DNA of 27,802 bases. Origin: JAYELX01 sp964544065 (lineage in GTDB: Bacteria > Chloroflexota > Anaerolineae > Anaerolineales > UBA11858). This document shows, in pieces, positions 7,490-14,526 of the stretch. Every line of letters starts with the position of its first letter. The first letter of the stretch is position 1. The translations under genes and the position numbers were made by a program. The DNA lies in the NCBI GenBank assembly GCA_964544065.1, contig CAZJBA010000016.1, positions 1 through 27,802 of the forward strand, given 5' to 3'. Below the pieces are notes generated by a model, which ran no database searches, was not told the DNA's origin, and saw nothing but the letters and a program-made list of their open reading frames with translations.

Positions 7490-7535
7490 TTTCAAGAACT
7501 TCAAGAGAGGTATGAATATTTCGGGGGCTATCTAA

Positions 7536-7722
7536 TTTGACAATGTCATATTTTCGCATAGACCACAGCGGAGCCGCCGATTGAGTAGCGCAGCGTATCG
7601 AAATCTAGGCGGAGCGGCTCTGATCAGCCCCGTTCTTGGTTTCGATACGGCAAAAAACGCCTACTCAACCGGCGAACTACCTTCACTTTGCTAGAACAAA
7701 CGTTTAATGTGACATTGTCAAA
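7536..7722. mobile_element. MITE-like element with nested inverted repeats
   Basis: Perfect 13-bp terminal inverted repeats (7536-7548 and 7710-7722, TTTGACAATGTCA) bound a 187-bp non-coding segment. Inside is a second inverted pair: 7576-7588 with 7661-7673 (one mismatch) and CGTATCGAAA 7594-7603 with 7640-7649. No transposase and no clear target-site duplication were seen. It could be a non-autonomous transposon remnant, or an intergenic repeat nested inside older inverted ends. Confidence 0.5.
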
Positions 7723-8047
7723 CTAATAATGAAGTTTAAGAAAATAATTCGGTAATACCTTCAACCTACATGCTGCGATTTGCCGTAGGCAACCCTTCGG
7801 GAAAATCGCTCCTTGGGGCTGTCGCCGAACGTCGATCTTCATCGACGCGGCTGCGTCCACGCAGGTGGACGCTCAGCGAAGCTCCTATGCACGACTTCAG
7901 TCGCAAGTTTTTGGGCGTTTCATCACCTAAGCCCCGTTCAGCTTATCCCCGAATTAAATTTTTAAAGTCCATAATTCGAGGCTGGCCCACAAAATCCGGA
8001 TTTCCAGGCTCGCCGAGGCGCGCAGAGCAAGAAGTTGAACTTTCGAA
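7723..8047. other. Gene-free stretch with small hairpins
   Basis: No convincing gene was found here. A 109-codon open frame crossing it has no Shine-Dalgarno and overlaps the lipoprotein gene antisense. Two perfect small hairpins occur in succession, at 7830-7847 (7-bp stem) and 7853-7872 (8-bp stem). At 8030-8044, next to the stop of the minus-strand lipoprotein, there is one arm of the GAAGTTGAACTTT motif that forms hairpins at 12998 and 17699. It is probably repeat debris. Confidence 0.6.
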
Positions 8048-8941
8048 TCAGGGGCAATATTCGATCGGTACGCCCAGAGCGTGTCCATCGGGGAAGTAGC
8101 CCAAGTTGCCCGCTCCATCTTCGGCGAAAACTTGGTATTCAATAACGCCGTCATCTGTGCCCAGTTCCGCGGCCGCTTCATCAGCGAGATCGAGGATGAA
8201 GCCGTGCAAACCGCCGCTGGCGTGATCATGAACGGGGGCAGTGTGCCACGAACCCACGTAAGGGCTGCCATCTTCAAGGAAACGGTATTGGACGTAAGCA
8301 TCATCAATGCCGGAAGGGTCGAGAATGTTGGCGCGGATGCTCAATTGGTCGGGGCCGCAGGCGTTTCCGCCGGGGTAATATACCGTGGCTTCCAGGGCAG
8401 CAACGTTTTCGATGGTTGGCGGCGCGGTGTCTCCGCTGGGGGTCAGGGTCTCCGTGGGCGTCGGCGTCGGTGGCGGTTTAATCACCGGCAAGTCGCTGGT
8501 ATCCCCAAACACTTGGGCGTGTTGGCCCCACAGCCAGCAGCGACCGGCATGATCGGGGTTCTTGATGATCCAATAATTGGCGGGCGGGAACTTGCCGACC
8601 ACTTCGGCTTCTTCGGTGGTGTTGAGAATCCCAAGCAATTCGAAGTCTTTGCCGGGACCATCTCGACAATTGGTATCTTGCGAGACACGCACGATGGGCA
8701 CAGATGGGGTTGGCGACAAGGTCGCGGTGGGAGAATCATCCGCCGGGGGTGGGGCGGCTTCCGTTGGTGTCAGCGTAGGCCGGTTTTGAGGGGGCGGTTG
8801 CCCCTGCCGGGCCTGAATTGTGGCCGCAACAACGGTTTCAACCTGTGACTGAGTCTGCTGCTCCGGCTGGGTTTGCAGGTTACAAGCCAGAATAGCCACA
8901 AGCAACATCCCCAATCCAATTAATTTTCTCAATCGCTTCAT
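8048..8941 (-). CDS. Lipoprotein with SH3b domain
   Basis: The protein has 297 residues. The lipobox LVAILAC puts the lipidated Cys at 20. A Pro/Thr-rich linker (about 48-80) leads to a bacterial SH3-like domain (about 82-152, VRVSQDTNCRDGPGKDFELLGILNTTEEAEVVGKF... then WLWGQHAQV), a module known to bind peptidoglycan or other cell-wall ligands. A second PTPTPTET linker follows (158-168). The C-terminal domain (about 172-297) is beta-rich, has Asp-Pro-Ser-Gly and GAGN turns, and is not identified. AGGAGGAG lies upstream of the ATG, and the gene follows the 505-residue lipoprotein by 17 bp, so the two are almost certainly co-transcribed. It is the last gene of the long minus-strand series. Function at the cell surface is inferred. 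Confidence 0.88.
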   Translation of the reverse strand: MKRLRKLIGLGMLLVAILACNLQTQPEQQTQSQVETVVAATIQARQGQPPPQNRPTLTPTEAAPPPADDSPTATLSPTPSVPIVRVSQDTNCRDGPGKDFELLGILNTTEEAEVVGKFPPANYWIIKNPDHAGRCWLWGQHAQVFGDTSDLPVIKPPPTPTPTETLTPSGDTAPPTIENVAALEATVYYPGGNACGPDQLSIRANILDPSGIDDAYVQYRFLEDGSPYVGSWHTAPVHDHASGGLHGFILDLADEAAAELGTDDGVIEYQVFAEDGAGNLGYFPDGHALGVPIEYCP

Positions 8942-8958
8942 GGCAATCTCCTCCTATA

Positions 8959-10476
8959 TCACGGTTGAACCTGCCAGACGTGCACAACCGGCTTGCCGCC
9001 ATCGGCATAGAGCTCCAGAACATAGAGGAGGCCCTCTTGGCGGTCGTAGGCCGCCGCGCCGATGCGGTTGCGGCGCTGGTCGCCCCAGCCCAGGCTGATT
9101 TCGTCCCATTCGGGGGCATTGAGGTAGAGATATTCATCGATGTCTAACACGGCGTAAGGCTGCGGCTCCCAGGATTCTATTTCTCCGGCCGCGACGCGGG
9201 CCAGATCGGCGGGGTTGTAGAAAATCAGTTGAGCGTCCCAGCGGGTGCTCCACCAGCCGCGGTAGGTGACGCAGGTGCCGTCCTCTTCGTTGCAACAGCC
9301 GCTGAAGTCCTCGGGTGGACAGGGCGAGCCATCGGCCAGGCGGCAGGTGGTAAATTCGTCGTTATGGCTGGGGTCTACGCAGGCGTGTTCGGGCCCATCG
9401 GGATGGATATAACCATACCAGTATTTCGCGCCGGTGCTTTTGGTGCCGGCGAAGAGTACGGCGGTTTGGCCTGCGGGGGTGGTCATCCAGGCGCCGCCTT
9501 CCCACTCGTCGGGGTGTTGATAGCCATCCATGGCGCGGGTGATGTCTGGGGTGTTGTAGGCGTTTTCGTAGAGCAACAGGGTGGTTTCTTGCAAGCGCGT
9601 GCCAGAGGGCGGCGCGCTGCCGTCCTCGTTCCAAGGGGTGTAGGAAAACAAGGTCGGGCCCATGCCGCCCTGTCCGCCATCGCGCATCCGCCCGGTGGCC
9701 AGGTAGCGGCCTGCGGTGTAGGCATCGGCCCAGTCGGAGGGGATGTCGAACAGGTAGCCGTTGGTGCTGTACAGACTTTGATTTCCGATGAACCAGACGC
9801 CCTGCAAGTTGGGCGCGGTGAAATCGGCGCTGATCCAGGCGTGGGAGGCTTCATCCTGGGGTTGCAGGTGTTGGCCCCAGGCGATGTGCAGCAACGGCCC
9901 TGTCTCGGGGCGATTCAAGTATTGCAGCCCCATCTTGGGAATCTCTTCCAGGTTGGTGAAGTACCCGGCGGTGACATCCTGAAAGTCTTGCACAAATTCG
10001 GCCAGAGGCAAATCTGCCAGGTCCCGCGAGATCACCGGCGCGGGGATGCTGACCTCGGCGACCTGATTGCCATCCGGCAGGCCGCCATAAGCGATGCGGT
10101 CGTGCCCGGAGACGAAGAGGGTGTTGTTATCAGGGTTGAAGCTCATGGCGTTCCCGCCGTAGGCAAAGGTTAGCGGCGGTTCATCGCCGCCGGGCAGCCG
10201 GAAGGCGCCCTGGTAGACCAGGTCCTCCGGCTGGATGAGATCAGCGGGCAAGTCTTGCGGCGGCGCGGATTCTGTGGGGGTAGAGTCCGCCGCGGCTTGC
10301 GTCTCGGGTGGTGGTTCGGCGGCATCCGGCTCTGATGGCGTCGCAGATGCTCCCGCCGGCGAATCTTCCGTGGGCTGCGCTGGCAAGGGTGTCTCAGCCG
10401 CGGTCAGGTTGGTGAGGTTACAAGCCAAGGTGCTGAGTAAAATAGGTAGAAGAAGGGCAAGCAGAGTTTTACGCAT
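8959..10476 (-). CDS. Large lipoprotein, probable beta-propeller-like domain
   Basis: The protein has 505 residues. The signal peptide and lipobox (LLSTLAC) put the lipidated Cys at 19. A low-complexity Pro/Ala/Glu/Thr linker extends to about residue 78. The main domain starts LVYQGAFRLPGGDEPPLTFAYGGNAMSFNPDNNTLFVSGHD and continues with repeated strand-turn blocks ending WQVQP. The LFVSGHD and LLYVLELYADG strands suggest a propeller-like fold, but no named family was recognised. A Cys-rich insert (about 386-418, including CPPEDFSGCCNEEDGTC) could hold disulfides. CAGGAG lies upstream of the ATG. An 18-bp hairpin separates it from the preceding TSP3 protein, so it may have a lower or separate transcript level. 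The fold call is tentative. Confidence 0.8.
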   Translation of the reverse strand: MRKTLLALLLPILLSTLACNLTNLTAAETPLPAQPTEDSPAGASATPSEPDAAEPPPETQAAADSTPTESAPPQDLPADLIQPEDLVYQGAFRLPGGDEPPLTFAYGGNAMSFNPDNNTLFVSGHDRIAYGGLPDGNQVAEVSIPAPVISRDLADLPLAEFVQDFQDVTAGYFTNLEEIPKMGLQYLNRPETGPLLHIAWGQHLQPQDEASHAWISADFTAPNLQGVWFIGNQSLYSTNGYLFDIPSDWADAYTAGRYLATGRMRDGGQGGMGPTLFSYTPWNEDGSAPPSGTRLQETTLLLYENAYNTPDITRAMDGYQHPDEWEGGAWMTTPAGQTAVLFAGTKSTGAKYWYGYIHPDGPEHACVDPSHNDEFTTCRLADGSPCPPEDFSGCCNEEDGTCVTYRGWWSTRWDAQLIFYNPADLARVAAGEIESWEPQPYAVLDIDEYLYLNAPEWDEISLGWGDQRRNRIGAAAYDRQEGLLYVLELYADGGKPVVHVWQVQP

Positions 10477-10490
10477 CGTTTTTCTCCTGT

Positions 10491-10532
10491 AAAGAGTTCC
10501 AGAGGGCCGCTTAAGGCCCTCTGGAACTCTTT
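10491..10532 (-). terminator. Strong hairpin between two surface-protein genes
   Basis: An 18-bp perfect stem (10491-10508 with 10515-10532) with a 6-nt loop starts four bases after the stop of the TSP3 protein gene. It lies directly before the Shine-Dalgarno of the next lipoprotein. There is no T tract in the minus direction, so it may stabilise or process the mRNA or only partly terminate. Confidence 0.6.
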
Positions 10533-10536
10533 TGGT

Positions 10537-12975
10537 TTAGGGCCCGGAGGGCAAGATTTCTACCTCGACAATCAGATCCATGTAGCCACGTTCATCGCTG
10601 ATAGTGTAGGTGCCACCGGTTGCGTTCTCAGGCGGCGAAGGTAAAACGCGCTCGCCATCGAAAAGCAAGGACCAGGTCCCATTTCGATCGGTCTCGGTGA
10701 AGGTGGCGCCAAAACTCCAATACTCTCCCGGTTCCAGAGTGATATCGACCGTATTGCTCGCTGGGCAGTGGATTAAGGAACGTTCGTGGCTATTGGTGCC
10801 AAGGCCTTCATAGGGTAAGGAATCGCATTCATTAATCAGCGATTGAATATCATAGGTACGATTTTCGTGCACACAAACCCCGGTGAGGTAATTATGCCAG
10901 TTGGCATGGTATCCTGACCTGAAGTGTAGAAATTTCGTGTTCGCTCCACTGGCGCGGAAGCCGCCATTCAGGGGACCCACGCTGGTACCGGTGCTACAGA
11001 ATTCAAAGCCGGAATCGGTAGGGATGTCGTGGGTGTGTAGTTCCAAAAAGGTGATGCGAGCAAGGCGCGGGCAGGGTTCATTCTCCTTGGTGACCACGTT
11101 GCTGAGGGGCGATTCGCTCTCTGGGGCGCGGGCATCAACGCCATCCCAGGCGGAAACTTGAATATCCCAGCCCTGACCGCAGGTGGGAAAACCAAAAGGC
11201 AACGAAGCGGCGCGGTCTTCTTTGTCGGCCGTCAAGACAAAGTTGTCGTTGAGATAAATCTTGAAGCCACGGATCTGTTCTTCGTCCCCCTCCCATGTCC
11301 AGGCAATGCGCGGTCGTCCACTGAAGTCATTGTACAGGGTGTGGATATAGGGGATCGAGAAAGCCGATTCTTCGCACGAAGGAGAGCAAATGCGATACTT
11401 GACCTGGAAGGAGTGACCCTCATCGCCGCCTCTTGATTCTCCCGTGAGGACGCGTCCATCCCAGGGGTATTCGTGGTTTTTCCAAAGCCAGCCCAAGTCA
11501 ACCGAATTGACTCCCACAGTGGCGTTACAATCTATCTCTACGCCAACCGGCTCGTCGAGGGTGGTCGGAATCGGTGGGACGCCATACGTGCCTTCGCCCA
11601 GATACTCGGCGATATTCCAGCGACGCTCTCCCAGCGGCTCGAAGGGACCGTAGCGGTCATAAAAGCGACCGATCACGCCAGCGTAACAAGAAACTGTGTC
11701 ATAGACTCCGCTGACTTCTAATTCCAGGGCTTGCGCCTCGACCATGACAGGAATTTGGATGTCGCCAAGGAAGAATTCGGGGATTTCGAAAAACAGATCA
11801 TCGCCGGGGTCAGGAAGGGGCTCGAAATCTGCTTCGAGGGGCGGACAGTAGTCGTCTTCGGGGTCTCCGGCTTCATCGGGGCAGAGATCGGCGTCATCGG
11901 GAGCGCCGTCGCCATCGCTGTCGGGGCCGGGGGGCGCGCCGCCGCCATCGGGCGGGCCGGGTTCTTCGGGATCCAGATCATCTCTGTCGGGGACGCCGTC
12001 GCCATCCGTGTCGGGGCACCCCTCAGTTTCCGCAGGCCCTGGTTCTGTGGGGCAGGCGTCATCAAGATCACGCAGGCCGTCGCCGTCGCTATCGGGACAT
12101 CCCTCGAGTTCAGCAGGCCCGCGTTCTTCGGGACAGGCATCTTCTTCATCAAGGATGCCATCACCGTCAGAGTCGCCCGGTGTGGGGCAACCGTCATGGT
12201 CTACCCAACCAGCTTCGTCAGGGCAGGTATCTTCATGGTCAGCCACGCCGTCACTGTCGGCGTCGGGGCAGCCTTCTGTGGGTGCAGGGCCAGGCTCATC
12301 GGGGCAGGAATCGCTTTCATCAAGCGTGCCATCCCCATCCCGGTCGCCTTCGGTTGCTGAAGGACAGCCATCCGCCTCGGGCAAGCCAGTCTCATTGGGA
12401 CAGGTATCTTCGGCATCGGCAACGCCGTCGCCGTCGCTATCGGGGCAACCATCGGCGGTCGGATGGGCCTCGTCGGGACAGGCGTCGTTCTCGTCAAGGA
12501 CGCCATCACCGTCTTGATCGGGTAGCTCGACCACGTCCAGGTTGATGGAGGCATGGGCACGCCCTCCCTGGGTGTTGAACGCTCGGACCGTCAGGGTGTG
12601 ATTACCAACGGCTTGAGGCTGCCAGGGCACCAACAAGGGGAAGGGGGAAATACCCCCGGGCAAGGAACTGGTTTCTGCTTCGAGCAACTCACCGTCAACC
12701 CAAAGTTCGACGCGGGTCAGGTTGGTCTCATCTCGGGCGATGGCTCGCACGGTGACGCGCTGGCCGGTTTCCAGTTGATCCCCGTTGAGGGGAGCGTTGA
12801 TCAACACTAACGGCCTGGAAGCTGCCTCCGCCGGGGTCAAGAAGTAGTACCCGGCCGCGGCCAGGACGGCCAGGACGGCGCACAGGCTTCCGACGATTCC
12901 CAAAAGCGGCAAGATCCTTCTAAGCCCAGATTTTTTAGCCGTTGATCGGTAGTTTGGTGAATAATTCCTGTTCAT
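10537..12975 (-). CDS. Membrane-anchored Ig / thrombospondin type-3 repeat protein
   Basis: The protein has 812 residues. One transmembrane segment (about 22-46) anchors it. A bacterial Ig-like domain follows (about 54-149, with LWVDGELLEAE). Next is a calcium-binding thrombospondin type-3 array (153-379) with eight DxDxDG loops and paired CPD/GCPD cysteines. The C-terminal region (about 390-812) is beta-rich, is homologous to the central region of the 1041-residue protein, and holds an FN3-like part (GRPRIAWTWEGDEEQIRGFKIYLND). TSP3 arrays bind many Ca2+ ions and act as rigid surface stalks. The start at 12975 is preferred over an in-frame extension to 13149 because AAAGGA lies upstream and the extension reads through the conserved intergenic hairpin. 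It is paired with the lipoprotein at 13088-14497. Confidence 0.88.
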   Translation of the reverse strand: MNRNYSPNYRSTAKKSGLRRILPLLGIVGSLCAVLAVLAAAGYYFLTPAEAASRPLVLINAPLNGDQLETGQRVTVRAIARDETNLTRVELWVDGELLEAETSSLPGGISPFPLLVPWQPQAVGNHTLTVRAFNTQGGRAHASINLDVVELPDQDGDGVLDENDACPDEAHPTADGCPDSDGDGVADAEDTCPNETGLPEADGCPSATEGDRDGDGTLDESDSCPDEPGPAPTEGCPDADSDGVADHEDTCPDEAGWVDHDGCPTPGDSDGDGILDEEDACPEERGPAELEGCPDSDGDGLRDLDDACPTEPGPAETEGCPDTDGDGVPDRDDLDPEEPGPPDGGGAPPGPDSDGDGAPDDADLCPDEAGDPEDDYCPPLEADFEPLPDPGDDLFFEIPEFFLGDIQIPVMVEAQALELEVSGVYDTVSCYAGVIGRFYDRYGPFEPLGERRWNIAEYLGEGTYGVPPIPTTLDEPVGVEIDCNATVGVNSVDLGWLWKNHEYPWDGRVLTGESRGGDEGHSFQVKYRICSPSCEESAFSIPYIHTLYNDFSGRPRIAWTWEGDEEQIRGFKIYLNDNFVLTADKEDRAASLPFGFPTCGQGWDIQVSAWDGVDARAPESESPLSNVVTKENEPCPRLARITFLELHTHDIPTDSGFEFCSTGTSVGPLNGGFRASGANTKFLHFRSGYHANWHNYLTGVCVHENRTYDIQSLINECDSLPYEGLGTNSHERSLIHCPASNTVDITLEPGEYWSFGATFTETDRNGTWSLLFDGERVLPSPPENATGGTYTISDERGYMDLIVEVEILPSGP

Positions 12976-12997
12976 GATATACTTTCCTTTGATGTAG

Positions 12998-13058
12998 GAG
13001 TTGACTTTTCGACAACTCAGGTAGATTGAATGTGAATCATTGGAAAAGTTCAACTTCT
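12998..13058. repeat. Intergenic inverted repeat, module copy 2
   Basis: The arm GGAGTTGACTTTTC (near 12997-13010) pairs imperfectly with GAAAAGTTCAACTTC (13043-13057). Sequence and spacing resemble the inverted repeat at 17699-17763, which occupies the same place between the lipoprotein and the large-protein gene. A T-rich run follows on the plus strand, and a smaller hairpin (GAGTTG/CAACTC) lies inside the left arm. Confidence 0.65.
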
Positions 13059-13087
13059 CTTTTTTGCAAATACTATCCTCTACAGGG

Positions 13088-14497
13088 TTATATGAGCGGC
13101 ACAACGAACGAGAACCAACCAGACCACTCACCAGTGTTACCGGCACCATCTACTGCACGCACGCGCCAGCGGTAATAAGAAACATCCACTGAAACTTCCA
13201 GGTTGGTGTCATTCACACCTGTGAAGGGACTGCCGGAGACATGCTCCCAACTGCTTTCATCCGGACTTCGTTGGAGCTCAACCTGATACTCGGCGATGCT
13301 GCTCTCGTCAGAGACAGCTTCCCAGCGCAGCATGGCGCTGCCCGCACTGAGTTCGCTGCCGTTGGTGGGTTTTAGCTGTTTGGGCGCAGACGGCGGGGTG
13401 GTATCGGCTGCGGGCGTTGTGGGCGTGAACGTCGGGGTAACGGTTGGCGTGGGGGTCTCGGTCGGCGGCAGCGGCGGGGCATCGACGACCGAAACATCAC
13501 AGGTGTCCGTGCTCAATGCGACGATCTCACCCCAGACCCAACATGTAGCGGCGGCGCTGGGATACTCCAACACCCACCAGGAGCTATCGGCGTTACGGCC
13601 AACCACGCTCGCCTCTTGGCCTTCAGCCAGCGATGCAACCACCGGATAATCCGGGCTGGGGCCGCTGCGGCAGTTAGCGCCGCTCAGGGCGGTGACCAGG
13701 GGCGGGCAGGCGGGCGCGGCCTCTTCCTCCTCTTCGACGGGGGTGGGCGTGAAGGTAGGTGTAATCGTCAGCGGGGTCTCTTCGACGCAGAAGCTCCGGA
13801 TGCTGGAATCTGGCCCGCTCGTGTCGGGAACGTAGGCCTTGGCGCGCCAGTAATAGCAGGTACCGGCGGGCAGCGGCCAGGTTCGGCTGGTTTCGAGATG
13901 ATCGAGCGTGCCAAAACCCCAACTGATGTCGGCAAACGACGAGTCTTCGGAGATGTCGATCGTGTAGCTGTAGGGGTGGCAACTATCATCCGGATAAGAC
14001 CACTCCAACACGGGATCGGGCGCCACGGTGGCGCCATCGGCGGGAGCAACCAGCACGGGAGCAACCAGCTCATCGGCAGCACATTGTCCGCTCACAGGCG
14101 TAACTGTCATCGCCGAAGAGACTCGCACGGAAACCGTGGCCGGGTTGCTGACTTCCCCGGTCGAGTCGTAAACGCGCACTTGCAGCGTATAAGCGCCCCC
14201 TTCGGCGGGAGTCCATTCCTGTGAGAAGTCGGTGAAGGTCGTACCCGCTTCGGCCGGGGCGTCGCGTCGGTAGGCCTCGCCGTTGATCGAGAGCACGATC
14301 TCGGCGATTCCCTCTCGGGCGAAGGCATGAGAGACAATGGTGATGGATTCTCCCGGGGAAAGGGTCGCCCCCTTGCGGGGAAAATCGATCCAGGCCCGGG
14401 GGCGGGTTTCCATTTCACGGGTGCAGGATACCGTTCCCGCAGCGATGAGAAGCAACATGCTGATGAAAATAACTTTAGGCGAGATAGATGTCTTCAT
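13088..14497 (-). CDS. Lipoprotein with Ig-like, SH3b and FN3 domains
   Basis: The protein has 469 residues from ATG 14497, chosen over an in-frame extension to 14566 because ACAGGAG lies upstream of MKTSISPKVIF and a signal peptide begins there. Hydrophobic residues 9-24 end at a loose lipobox (GTVSC, Cys25). An Ig-like domain (about 35-127) precedes a second beta-sandwich domain (about 143-245) that contains a TCYYWRAKAYV strand. A PTFTPTP/Glu-rich linker leads to an SH3b domain (about 270-340, NCRSGPSPDYPVVASLAEGQ). A PTPTVTPTFTPT linker and a C-terminal FN3 domain (final 99 residues, WRVRAVDGAGNTGEWSGWF) complete it. The FN3 is about 84 percent identical to that of the lipoprotein at 17791-18921. 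It is probably outward facing. Confidence 0.88.
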   Translation of the reverse strand: MKTSISPKVIFISMLLLIAAGTVSCTREMETRPRAWIDFPRKGATLSPGESITIVSHAFAREGIAEIVLSINGEAYRRDAPAEAGTTFTDFSQEWTPAEGGAYTLQVRVYDSTGEVSNPATVSVRVSSAMTVTPVSGQCAADELVAPVLVAPADGATVAPDPVLEWSYPDDSCHPYSYTIDISEDSSFADISWGFGTLDHLETSRTWPLPAGTCYYWRAKAYVPDTSGPDSSIRSFCVEETPLTITPTFTPTPVEEEEEAAPACPPLVTALSGANCRSGPSPDYPVVASLAEGQEASVVGRNADSSWWVLEYPSAAATCWVWGEIVALSTDTCDVSVVDAPPLPPTETPTPTVTPTFTPTTPAADTTPPSAPKQLKPTNGSELSAGSAMLRWEAVSDESSIAEYQVELQRSPDESSWEHVSGSPFTGVNDTNLEVSVDVSYYRWRVRAVDGAGNTGEWSGWFSFVVPLI

Positions 14498-14526
14498 GAT
14501 TAACTCCTGTTTTGGTGATAAGACGC

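Noticed and set aside
7770..8099. 109-codon plus-strand open frame
   Set aside because: No ribosome site; it covers hairpin-rich repeat debris and ends antisense inside the SH3b lipoprotein gene.
9229..10173. 314-codon plus-strand open frame
   Set aside because: It lies antisense to the large lipoprotein, lacks a Shine-Dalgarno, and its Gly/Val-rich composition is that of a GC-rich shadow frame.
11731..12360. Plus-strand open frame of 209 codons with hydrophobic repeats
   Set aside because: It is antisense to the TSP3 array; its periodicity comes from the DxDxDG coding repeats and there is no ribosome site.
12976..13149. N-terminal extension of the TSP3 protein
   Set aside because: It reads through the conserved intergenic hairpin and into the preceding lipoprotein gene; a good Shine-Dalgarno precedes 12975 and the TM anchor begins there.
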